Assembly: GCA_021775195.1 (NCBI GenBank)
Contig: JAJFIG010000559.1
Span: forward strand, 1-5,231
DNA length: 5,231 nucleotides
Reading direction: 5' to 3'
DNA from: Rhodospirillales bacterium
GTDB taxonomy: Bacteria; Pseudomonadota; Alphaproteobacteria; Rhodospirillales; 2-02-FULL-58-16
The translations under genes and the position numbers were made by a program. Below, in pieces: positions 1 to 5,231 of the stretch; the first letter of the stretch is position 1, and each line of letters starts with the position of its first letter. The notes under the pieces were generated by a model. It was not told the DNA's origin and searched no databases. It saw only the letters and a list, made by a program, of their open reading frames with translations.

Positions 1-147
1 GGCGAGGGGCCCGGCGAGGAACAGGGCGAGGAAAAAGACCTGCGAGGCCCGGCGCAGGATCAGCCATCGGTGGGCCGGCCACCAGCCCTTGAGGGCCACC
101 GCTTCGGCCCCCGGCGCCCAGCGCCCCGGTCCGTTTCCGGCGCTCAC
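1..147 (-). CDS. napH: NapH, quinol dehydrogenase membrane subunit (N-terminal 49 residues, cut by window edge)
   Basis: NapH is the polytopic inner-membrane iron-sulfur partner of NapG. Together they oxidise quinol and pass electrons towards the periplasmic nitrate reductase. Only the first 49 codons lie in the window. The frame reads MSAGNGPGRW, then a KGWW-PAHRWLILRR stretch at residues 20-33, then a hydrophobic run (VFFLALFLAGPLA) beginning the first membrane helix. The GWWxxHRWLxLRR signature before the first helix is the hallmark of NapH and matches the E. coli protein closely from memory. The start is a GTG at 147-145 whose last two bases overlap the napG stop (GTGA). It has an AAGGGG Shine-Dalgarno 8 nt upstream, and no other start fits before the conserved block. 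The family is usually about 280-300 residues, so most of the protein, including the CxxxCP motifs and C-terminal ferredoxin domain, lies to the left. Identification is firm despite the short length. Confidence 0.9.
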   Translation of the reverse strand, partial: MSAGNGPGRWAPGAEAVALKGWWPAHRWLILRRASQVFFLALFLAGPLA

Positions 148-968
148 GGCTTGAACCCCTTGAAGCCGCCGTCCGGCGTCCGCCGGGGCAGCGCCGGTCC
201 ACGGACCGGACCCCCGGTGTATCCCCGGTCGGGCAGGTCGATGATTCCCTTGATCAGGGATTCGCCACGCTTGCGCTTTTCCTCCCAGCCGAGGCGGTAG
301 TGTTCGCCCAGCCGGCCCCGGGCCATGTGTTCGGGCAGCACCCTGATCGCCGCCTCCTCGAGCACGCAGGCCCGTTCGCACTTGCCGCAGCCCGTGCACT
401 GGTCCCCGTGGACGGTGGGGATGAACATGGCGTGCTTACCGGTGCGCACGTTGTGCTGGCGCTCCAGCGTGATCGCCTTGCCCATCAGCGGGCATACCCG
501 GTAGCAGACGTCGCAGCGCAGGCCGAGGAAATTGAGGCAGGTTTCCGGGCTCACTACGACGGCGATGCCCATGCGCGCCTTGTCGATGTCGGTGAGGGCC
601 TTGTCCAGGGCCCCGGTCGGACATGCGACGACGCAGGGGATGTCCTCGCACATCTCGCACGGCACCTCGCGGGCGACGAAATATGGTGTGCCCGGCGCCA
701 CGTCCCCGGCCCAACCCGCCAGGCGCAGGGTCTTGTAGGGACAGGCCCTGTCACACAGGCCGCAGTGCACGCAGGCCGACAGGAACCGGTCCCCGTCCAG
801 CGCCCCGGGAGGACGAATGGCGCTCGCCGGCACCGCCTTGGCCCGCTCCGCCGAGACCCCGACGGCAAGACCCAGGATGCCGGCGCCACAGGCCGCCCGC
901 GCCGCCCCGGCGAGCAGGCGCCGGCGGCTCAGGCCGCGCTGGGCAATGTCGGTTTCGTCAGCCATCAT
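144..968 (-). CDS. napG: NapG, Tat-exported ferredoxin-type subunit of the NapGH quinol dehydrogenase
   Basis: NapG is a periplasmic 4x[4Fe-4S] protein that relays electrons from NapH/quinol towards NapC or NapB. The 274-residue product starts with a twin-arginine signal (SRRRLLAG, residues 14-21), a hydrophobic stretch to about residue 39 and a likely AKA cleavage site near residue 45. Four cysteine motifs follow: C66/C69/C72/C76, C104/C107/C112/C116, C144/C152/C155/C159 (the C-x7-C variant) and C191/C194/C197/C201. Blocks such as GTPYFVAR, PCEMCEDIPC, LRCDVCY and TGKHA are characteristic of NapG. Two adjacent ATGs (968-966 and 965-963) could both serve as start; the Shine-Dalgarno is weak. 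The E. coli homologue is about 231 residues; here a tail of about 46 residues follows the conserved HYRLGW (ending at 228). It lies 55 nt after napA and its TGA overlaps the napH GTG. Confidence 0.97.
   Translation of the reverse strand: MMADETDIAQRGLSRRRLLAGAARAACGAGILGLAVGVSAERAKAVPASAIRPPGALDGDRFLSACVHCGLCDRACPYKTLRLAGWAGDVAPGTPYFVAREVPCEMCEDIPCVVACPTGALDKALTDIDKARMGIAVVVSPETCLNFLGLRCDVCYRVCPLMGKAITLERQHNVRTGKHAMFIPTVHGDQCTGCGKCERACVLEEAAIRVLPEHMARGRLGEHYRLGWEEKRKRGESLIKGIIDLPDRGYTGGPVRGPALPRRTPDGGFKGFKP
156..161 (-). promoter_or_regulatory. napH ribosome binding site
   Basis: AAGGGG lies inside the last codons of napG, 8 nt before the GTG at 147-145. It supports the GTG start and translational coupling of napH to napG through the GTGA overlap. 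Confidence 0.6.
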
Positions 969-988
969 GGTGCGCCACTATCTTGTAC

Positions 989-1013
989 GGGGAGGACGCG
1001 GCGCGCCCTCCCC
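989..1013 (-). other. GC-rich hairpin in the napA-napG gap
   Basis: Read on the minus strand, GGGGAGG (1013-1007) pairs perfectly with CCTCCCC (995-989) around an 11-nt loop. The loop can add three more pairs after one A-C mismatch (in plus-strand terms 997-999 with 1003-1005). It begins 10 nt after the napA stop and ends 20 nt before the napG ATG. No U-run follows, so it does not look like a complete intrinsic terminator. An mRNA-stabilising, processing or partial attenuation element is more likely. This is inference from complementarity only. Confidence 0.5.
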
Positions 1014-1023
1014 TGCTCCCGTC

Positions 1024-3519
1024 TCAGGCCTTCACCACCTTGACGGCGCACTTCTTGAAGTCCGTCTCCTTGGAGATCGGACAGGTGGCGTCCAGGGTCA
1101 GCTTGTTGACCAGGCGCCCGGCGTCGAACCAGGGGATGAACACCAGCCCCTCCGGCACCCGGTTGCGCCCGCGGGTCTCGAGGGTGGTCAGCAGCTCGCC
1201 GCGGCGGGTCTGCATCTTCACCTCGTCGCCCCGCTTGAGACCCCGCTTCGTGGCGTCCGCCGGGTTCATGTAGCAGACCGCGTGGGGGTAGGCGCGGAAG
1301 AGTTCCGGCACCCGCCGGGTCATGGAGCCCGAATGCCAGTGTTCCAGCACCCGGCCGGTGGACAGCCACAGGTCGTATTCGGCGTCGGGGCTTTCCGCCG
1401 GCGGCTCGTAGGGCAGGGCGAAGATAATGGCCTTGCCGTCCTTCTTGCCGTAGAAGCGCACCCCCTCGCCCGGTTTGACATAAGGATCGAATCCCTCGCG
1501 GAAGCGCCACAGGGTCTCCTTGTCGTCGACCACCGGCCAGCGCAGGCCCCGGGCCAGGTGGTAGAGCTGGAATTCAGCCAGGTCGTGGGCCTTGCCGCGG
1601 CCGAAGCCAGCATATTCCTCGAACAGGCCCTTCTGGATGTAGAAGCCGAAGTGTTTGGCCTCGTCATTGTCAAAGCCCTTCTGGATCTCGCCGAGGCCGT
1701 ACTTGTTCACCTGGCCATTGGCGTAAAGGATGTCGTAGAGGGTCTTGCCCTTGTATTCAGGCTTCTTGGCGATCAGGTCGGCGGGCCACACCTCTTCGAC
1801 CTTGAAGCGCTTCGAGAACTCGATCACCTGCCAGAGGTCGGACTGGGCCTCCCCCGGGGGGTTCACCTGCTGGCGCCAGAACTGGGTGCGGCGCTCGGCG
1901 TTGCCGTACGCCCCTTCCTTTTCTGTCCACATGGCGGTGGGCAGGATCAGGTCCGCCGACAGCGCCGTCACCGTCGGATAGGGATCCGAGACGACGATGA
2001 AGTTCTCCGGGTTGCGGTAGCCGGGATAGGTCTCGGTGTTGAGGTTGGGCGCCGCCTGCATGTTGTTGTTGCACATCACCCAGTAGGCGTTGAGCTTGCC
2101 GTCCTTGAGCATCCGGTTCTGCAGCACGGCGTGGTAACCGGGCTTGCCGGGAATAGTGCCCTCGGGCAGCTTCCAAATCTTCTCCGCGATGTCCCGGTGG
2201 GGCTTCTTCATCACCACCAGGTCGGCGGGCAGCCGGTGGGCGAAGGTCCCCACCTCGCGCGCCGTGCCGCAGGCCGACGGCTGGCCGTTCAGCGAGAACG
2301 GCCCGTTGCCGGGCTCCGAGATTTTTCCGGTCAGGAGATGGATGTTGTAGACCAGGTTGTTGACCCAGGTGCCGCGGCTGTGCTGGTTGAAGCCCATGGT
2401 CCAGTAGGACACCACCTTGCGCTTGGGATCGGCGTAGAGCTCGGCCAGGGCTTCCAGGTCCTCGACCGGAACTCCCGACATCTTGCTCACCTTCTCCGCC
2501 GTGTACTCGGCGACGAAGGCCTTGAATTCATCGAAGGTCATGGGCTTGGAGCCCTTCGCCTTCTTGGCGTTCTTAGCCTTCTTCTCCAGCGGATGGCTGG
2601 GCCTGAGGCCGTAGCCGATATCGGTGTTGCCGCGCCGGATGTTGACGTGTCTGGCGACGAAGTCCTTGTTCACCCGGCCGGTGCTGATGATGTGGTTGGC
2701 GATGTAGTTGAGGATCGCCAGGTCCGTCTGCGGCTTGAACACCATGCCGATATCGGCGAGTTCGAAGTTGCGGTTCTCGAAGGTCGACAGCACCGCCACC
2801 CGGACATGTTCGGCGGTCAGCCGCCGGTCCGTCAGGCGCGACCACAGGATCGGGTGCATTTCCGACATGTTGGCGCCCCACAGCACGAAGGCATCGGCGT
2901 GCTCCAGGTCGTCGTAGCAGCCCATGGGTTCGTCGATGCCGAAGGTGCGGATGAAACCGGCCACCGCCGAGGCCATGCAGTGGCGCGCGTTGGGATCGAT
3001 GTTGTTGGAGCGGAACCCGGCCTTGTAGAGCTTGGCCGCGGCATAGCCTTCCCACACCGTCCACTGGCCCGACCCGAACATGCCCACCGACGTCGGCCCC
3101 TTCTTCTTCAGGGCGTCCTTGAACTTTTCCGCCATGACGTCGAAGGCCTCGTCCCAGGAGACCGGCGTGAAATCGCCGTTCTTGTCGTACTTGCCGTTTG
3201 TCTTGCGCAGCAGCGGCGTCGTCAGGCGGTCCTTGCCGTACATGATCTTGGACAGGAAGTAGCCCTTGATGCAGTTGAGGCCCCGGTTCACCGGCGAATC
3301 CGGATCGCCCTGGGTGGCCACCACGCGCCCGTCCTTGGTCCCGACGAGGACGCTGCACCCGGTGCCGCAGAACCGGCATGGCGCCTTGTCCCAGCGGATG
3401 TCTTCTCCGGGAGCAGCCGCCTTTGTCAGGGTCGCCGGTACGCTCAAACCGGCGGCTGCCGCCGTCGCCGCGATGGCATTGGTCTTGATGAAGTCACGCC
3501 TGTTCATTTTCACGATCAT
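1024..3519 (-). CDS. napA: NapA, periplasmic nitrate reductase catalytic subunit (Mo-bisMGD, 4Fe-4S)
   Basis: NapA reduces nitrate to nitrite in the periplasm using a Mo-bis-MGD cofactor and one [4Fe-4S] cluster, taking electrons from NapB/NapC or NapGH. The 831-residue product has a Tat signal (NRRDFIK, residues 6-12, then an Ala-rich core to about 36). The N-terminal cluster motif is C48-x2-C51-x3-C55-x27-C83, followed by K85, the conserved Lys of the electron path. The expected Mo ligand is C181 in [10 protein letters not shown]. Further family blocks are [78 protein letters not shown], and near the C-terminus [21 protein letters not shown] and [11 protein letters not shown]. Length and sequence match the E. 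coli-type NapA (828 residues) end to end, with no frameshift or missing ligand. The start at 3519 is preferred over the ATG at 3507 because GGAGGAG lies 8 nt upstream of the former. Its ATG overlaps the napD stop (ATGA). A Lys-rich loop at residues 313-325 (7 Lys in 13) is the one local oddity. Confidence 0.99.
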   Translation of the reverse strand: MIVKMNRRDFIKTNAIAATAAAAGLSVPATLTKAAAPGEDIRWDKAPCRFCGTGCSVLVGTKDGRVVATQGDPDSPVNRGLNCIKGYFLSKIMYGKDRLTTPLLRKTNGKYDKNGDFTPVSWDEAFDVMAEKFKDALKKKGPTSVGMFGSGQWTVWEGYAAAKLYKAGFRSNNIDPNARHCMASAVAGFIRTFGIDEPMGCYDDLEHADAFVLWGANMSEMHPILWSRLTDRRLTAEHVRVAVLSTFENRNFELADIGMVFKPQTDLAILNYIANHIISTGRVNKDFVARHVNIRRGNTDIGYGLRPSHPLEKKAKNAKKAKGSKPMTFDEFKAFVAEYTAEKVSKMSGVPVEDLEALAELYADPKRKVVSYWTMGFNQHSRGTWVNNLVYNIHLLTGKISEPGNGPFSLNGQPSACGTAREVGTFAHRLPADLVVMKKPHRDIAEKIWKLPEGTIPGKPGYHAVLQNRMLKDGKLNAYWVMCNNNMQAAPNLNTETYPGYRNPENFIVVSDPYPTVTALSADLILPTAMWTEKEGAYGNAERRTQFWRQQVNPPGEAQSDLWQVIEFSKRFKVEEVWPADLIAKKPEYKGKTLYDILYANGQVNKYGLGEIQKGFDNDEAKHFGFYIQKGLFEEYAGFGRGKAHDLAEFQLYHLARGLRWPVVDDKETLWRFREGFDPYVKPGEGVRFYGKKDGKAIIFALPYEPPAESPDAEYDLWLSTGRVLEHWHSGSMTRRVPELFRAYPHAVCYMNPADATKRGLKRGDEVKMQTRRGELLTTLETRGRNRVPEGLVFIPWFDAGRLVNKLTLDATCPISKETDFKKCAVKVVKA

Positions 3520-3809
3520 TGCTGTGTCTCCTCCATGGACGAATCCGGATCTGTTTGGTGATAGACCAGGGATGCCGAAAGAACGCCGTCGATCTTGTGG
3601 ATATCGGCCAGGGTCTCGCTGGCCATGCGTTGGGGTGTGTCTTCGATGGTGATGATCAGCCGCCCGTCATCGGTGCGCTGGTGCACCTCGATCCCGGGCA
3701 GGGCGGCGAGGACCTCGCCGACATCCGCCGCCCGTTCACGCCGGGCGTGGACGAGGACGCCGCAAATATTGAACTCTTCGGCGCCAGTTAACTTTTTATC
3801 GGACGTCAC
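3516..3809 (-). CDS. napD: NapD, Tat proofreading chaperone for NapA
   Basis: NapD is a small cytoplasmic ferredoxin-fold protein that binds the NapA twin-arginine signal and delays export until the cofactor is inserted. The product is 97 residues with no cysteine motif. It contains [18 protein letters not shown], a LPGIEVHQ strand, GRLIITIED and the diagnostic C-terminal [11 protein letters not shown], closely matching GVLAVSLVYHQ of E. coli NapD. The start is a GTG at 3809-3807. It sits 6 nt after a GGAGGT Shine-Dalgarno and shares GTGA with the napF stop. An in-frame ATG further upstream (3827-3825) lies inside napF, overlaps the Shine-Dalgarno region and would add non-conserved residues, so it is not preferred. 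The downstream end overlaps napA by ATGA. The napF-napD-napA chain is therefore translationally linked, which fits a need for the chaperone to be present as NapA emerges. Confidence 0.95.
   Translation of the reverse strand: MTSDKKLTGAEEFNICGVLVHARRERAADVGEVLAALPGIEVHQRTDDGRLIITIEDTPQRMASETLADIHKIDGVLSASLVYHQTDPDSSMEETQQ
3528..3534 (-). promoter_or_regulatory. napA ribosome binding site
   Basis: GGAGGAG lies 8 nt before the ATG at 3519-3517, inside the last codons of napD. The spacing favours this start over the ATG four codons later (20 nt away), which would begin directly at the twin-arginine motif. Confidence 0.75.
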
Positions 3810-4333
3810 GCAGTGACCTCCTTCCATGCCGCCGTTACCCGGATGGCGTCCACCGGGCAGGGGCCGACACAGGCGCCGCAGCCGGTGCAGCGCCCGGCGT
3901 CGATGGCCGGCATCGTCGGTGTCGCGCCGGGCCGGAACCGGATCGCCCGGGGCTCGCACTGGTCCTCGCAGACACGGCAGGCGATTTGGGAATTGGCGAG
4001 GCAGCTCAGGGCCACCTCAATGCGGGCGTTCCACGGCGTCAGCCGGCGCCCCTCGGCATCCATGGCCGGCCCCAGCGCTCCCGTCGGGCAGGCCTCGACA
4101 CAGGCCTGGCAGAAATCGCAGGCACCCTGGTCGAAAGAGATTTCAGGGAAACCGCCGCGCCCGGAAACGACGATGGCCGGCGGGCAGGCGCTGATACAAT
4201 GGGTGCAGGTATGGCAGCGCTCGCAGGCATCGAAAAAGGCGACGCCGGCCAGCGCCCAGGGGGGTCTCAACGGGGGATCCGACCGCGTCCAATCTCCACG
4301 CAGCAGACCCGATCGAGAAACGGACCCGGTCAT
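3806..4333 (-). CDS. napF: NapF, cytoplasmic ferredoxin-type protein of nitrate reductase maturation
   Basis: NapF is a cytoplasmic iron-sulfur protein that interacts with NapA in E. coli and is thought to help load or activate its [4Fe-4S] cluster before export. The 175-residue product begins MTGSVSRSGLLRGDW, aligning with the E. coli N-terminus, and has the conserved RPPWA. Cysteine motifs are C37/C40/C43/C46/C50 (one cysteine more than normal), C72/C75/C78/C82, C111/C119/C122/C126 (C-x7-C variant in an ACRVCEDQCEP context) and C149/C152/C155/C159. There is no signal peptide or membrane segment. The ATG at 4333 is chosen because it starts at the conserved N-terminus and has AAGG 6 nt upstream. 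A TTG at 4384 in frame would add 17 non-conserved residues and lacks support. The length compares with 164 residues in E. coli. It is the first gene after the promoter, and its TGA overlaps the napD GTG. Confidence 0.95.
   Translation of the reverse strand: MTGSVSRSGLLRGDWTRSDPPLRPPWALAGVAFFDACERCHTCTHCISACPPAIVVSGRGGFPEISFDQGACDFCQACVEACPTGALGPAMDAEGRRLTPWNARIEVALSCLANSQIACRVCEDQCEPRAIRFRPGATPTMPAIDAGRCTGCGACVGPCPVDAIRVTAAWKEVTA
3816..3821 (-). promoter_or_regulatory. napD ribosome binding site
   Basis: GGAGGT is a near-perfect Shine-Dalgarno 6 nt before the GTG at 3809-3807, within the last codons of napF. It decides the GTG start for napD. Confidence 0.75.
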
Positions 4334-4337
4334 ATCG

Positions 4338-4343
4338 CACCTT
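4338..4343 (-). promoter_or_regulatory. napF ribosome binding site
   Basis: AAGGTG precedes the ATG at 4333-4331, with 6 nt between AAGG and the start codon. It supports this start over the upstream TTG at 4384. Confidence 0.6.
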
Positions 4344-4399
4344 AGAGCCGGTCGCTGTTGTTGGCCACCGGAAAGGGGAGACAACCGATGGCGGCGGGG

Positions 4400-4441
4400 A
4401 TTCTAATTATTGATATGGGTACGGGTCTTGACCGTGGTCAA
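4400..4441 (-). promoter_or_regulatory. nap operon promoter, class II FNR-type
   Basis: On the minus strand a -10 element TAGAAT (4405-4400, five of six bases matching TATAAT) lies in an AT-rich patch unusual for this DNA. It predicts transcription start near 4393 and a leader of about 60 nt before napF. The hexamer at the -35 position (4428-4423, AGACCC) is poor, as expected for an activator-dependent promoter. The FNR-type box at 4428-4441 is centred at -41.5 relative to this start, the standard class II activator position. The start site is inferred. Confidence 0.7.
4428..4441. promoter_or_regulatory. FNR/DNR-family binding site
   Basis: TTGACCGTGGTCAA is an inverted repeat with 6-bp arms and fits the TTGAy-N4-rTCAA pattern of CRP/FNR-superfamily regulators (FNR, ANR, DNR, FnrP). 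The C/G at the fifth arm position departs from the E. coli FNR optimum TTGAT-N4-ATCAA, so a DNR/NNR-type nitric-oxide regulator is a possible alternative to the oxygen sensor. It lies 95 bp upstream of the napF start codon. Confidence 0.75.
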
Positions 4442-4479
4442 TGATCCGTCATTTTGCGGTGGGGAATGGGGAGAATTGT

Positions 4480-4498
4480 GTGGCCCTCCCCCGGCCAC
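4480..4498 (-). terminator. Possible weak terminator hairpin after the regulator gene
   Basis: GTGGCC (4498-4493) pairs with GGCCAC (4485-4480) across a 7-nt loop, starting four bases after the stop codon of the LuxR-type gene. The downstream sequence has only a short AATT rather than a T-run, so intrinsic termination would be weak. It may instead be a 3'-end stabiliser. Its position between two genes, with a separate promoter following, favours some boundary role. Confidence 0.3.
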
Positions 4499-4502
4499 GC
4501 CG

Positions 4503-5231
4503 TCAACCGTTGCGGAACAGCCCCTCGGGCGACAGCACGAGCAGGGACACCAGTTCGGCCTGGCGCGTCACCCCGGTTTTCCGGTAGATGCGCTGAAGGT
4601 GTTTGCGGGCCGTGCCCTTGGCCATGCCCAGCTCCTCGGCGACGCTGTCGATGCTGTCGCCGATGACCAGCAGGGCGGCGAGGGCGGCTTCCGTTGGGGT
4701 CAGGCCGTAGATGCCCGTCAACATGTCCTCGGGGTAGTCGGGGCGGTCTTCGGGGTCGGACACCAGGACAACGGCCCCCGGCCGTTCCCAGGTGAACATT
4801 CCCAGGTTCTGGGCAAACGGCGTCACCATCACCTGGTACGGCCGCCGGTCCGATGAGCGGGGCAGCACGAGCGAGCCGCCCGCCCCATACCCGACGCCGC
4901 AACCGGCATCCACCGCGTCCCCGAGAAGCCTCTGCAGGGCATGGTCATCGGCGGGGTCCGGGGCGTGCAATTCTTCCCCATCCAGCACCAGGCCGTCGGC
5001 GACCTTGATCATGTCGCCGGCCATGCGGCTCGCGAACACGACCCGACCGCCCTCGTCGACGAAGAAGACGCCGAAGGGCAGACGTTCGAGGAGATCGGAC
5101 GACGTGTCGAGCACCCGGCTGACACCGGAGAACCGGTCCTGCAGTTGCAACGCCCGCTGGATGTGGGGCGCCAGGAGCCCGATCCGGTCGTAGACGGCTT
5201 TTTCGAACGCTCCCTGGCGTTTGCCGCGGGG
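4503..5231 (-). CDS. LuxR-type helix-turn-helix regulator with PAS-like region (N-terminus cut by window edge)
   Basis: This is a probable DNA-binding transcription regulator; the visible 242 residues are the C-terminal part. The frame is open through the right edge, so no start is assigned; a TTG at 5150 is internal because the conserved LLAPHIQRALQLQDR helix (residues 19-33) precedes it. Residues 47-75 (LLERLPFGVFFVDEGGRVVFAS and following) resemble the start of a PAS-like sensor fold, running to about residue 158. Residues 175-235 form a LuxR/GerE-type domain: GLTPTEAALAALLVIGDS, then AEELGMAKGTARKHLQRIYRKTGV, then RQAELVSLL. No phosphoacceptor receiver domain is visible, so it does not look like NarL or NarP. 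Similar proteins are often near 370 residues, implying roughly 130 are missing. It lies upstream of napF in the same direction, separated by 169 bp with its own hairpin and the nap promoter. Control of nap by it is a guess from position. The signal it senses is unknown. Confidence 0.85.
   Translation of the reverse strand, partial: PRGKRQGAFEKAVYDRIGLLAPHIQRALQLQDRFSGVSRVLDTSSDLLERLPFGVFFVDEGGRVVFASRMAGDMIKVADGLVLDGEELHAPDPADDHALQRLLGDAVDAGCGVGYGAGGSLVLPRSSDRRPYQVMVTPFAQNLGMFTWERPGAVVLVSDPEDRPDYPEDMLTGIYGLTPTEAALAALLVIGDSIDSVAEELGMAKGTARKHLQRIYRKTGVTRQAELVSLLVLSPEGLFRNG

Noticed and set aside
300..1043. Plus-strand open frame opposite napG
   Set aside because: It is low-complexity and Arg/Ala/Gly-rich, lies opposite a strongly conserved iron-sulfur protein, and has no family motifs.
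817..3561. A 914-codon open frame on the plus strand, opposite napA
   Set aside because: It lies antisense to an unmistakable napA. The translation has no recognisable domain and is rich in His, Val, Gly, Arg and Leu, as expected from the complement of a GC-biased gene. Long antisense frames are common in such DNA.
4334..4384. Longer NapF starting at the TTG at 4384
   Set aside because: The extra 17 residues have no counterpart in known NapF. The ATG at 4333 has a Shine-Dalgarno and begins at the conserved N-terminus.
4415..4421. TACCCAT on the minus strand, matching the NarL/NarP heptamer TACYNMT
   Set aside because: It is a single heptamer without the inverted partner expected in a 7-2-7 arrangement. 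It falls between the -35 and -10 positions where activation is unlikely, and a degenerate heptamer is easily found by chance.
4503..5150. Regulator starting at the TTG at 5150 as a complete 215-residue protein
   Set aside because: The frame stays open to the window edge, and the upstream residues LLAPHIQRA are typical of the conserved linker helix of this regulator type. The gene is better read as truncated by the window.
1..5231. Search for mobile elements, CRISPR arrays, tRNA or rRNA genes
   Set aside because: No transposase, repeat array, tRNA-like fold or rRNA signature was seen. Genes fill the window apart from the 169-bp promoter region and the 55-bp gap.

Overview
The window is GC-rich (mid-60s per cent by eye). 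It holds most of a periplasmic nitrate reductase (Nap) operon on the minus strand, so transcription runs from high to low coordinates. The order is: LuxR-type regulator (cut by the right edge), a 169-bp promoter region, napF, napD, napA, napG, napH (cut by the left edge). The F-D-A-G-H order, the ~830-residue NapA very similar to the E. coli type, and the FNR-type promoter point to a facultatively anaerobic or denitrifying proteobacterium. A Magnetospirillum-like alphaproteobacterium or a betaproteobacterium would fit, but the class cannot be fixed from this window. In known operons of this type napB and napC follow napH, so they would be expected beyond the left edge.

Layout: 4503-5231 is the C-terminal 242 residues of a transcription regulator with a PAS-like region and a LuxR-type helix-turn-helix, but no receiver domain in the visible part. 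4334-4502 holds a weak hairpin just after that gene, a palindromic FNR/DNR-type box, an AT-rich -10 element and a ~60-nt leader. napF (3806-4333), napD (3516-3809) and napA (1024-3519) follow with 4-nt stop/start overlaps. A 55-nt gap containing a GC-rich hairpin separates napA from napG (144-968). napH starts at a GTG that overlaps the napG stop (1-147).

How the parts work together: NapA is the Tat-exported molybdenum catalytic subunit that reduces nitrate to nitrite in the periplasm. NapD is its cytoplasmic chaperone and binds the Tat signal. NapF is a cytoplasmic iron-sulfur protein implicated in NapA maturation. NapG (periplasmic, four 4Fe-4S motifs) and NapH (membrane) form a quinol-oxidising route feeding electrons towards NapC/NapB/NapA.

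This is a recognisable, known system rather than a new one. The points most worth a second look are the FNR site centred at -41.5 from the inferred start, the non-NarL/NarP LuxR-type regulator next to the operon, the hairpin at the single uncoupled gene junction, and an extra CxxC unit in NapF.
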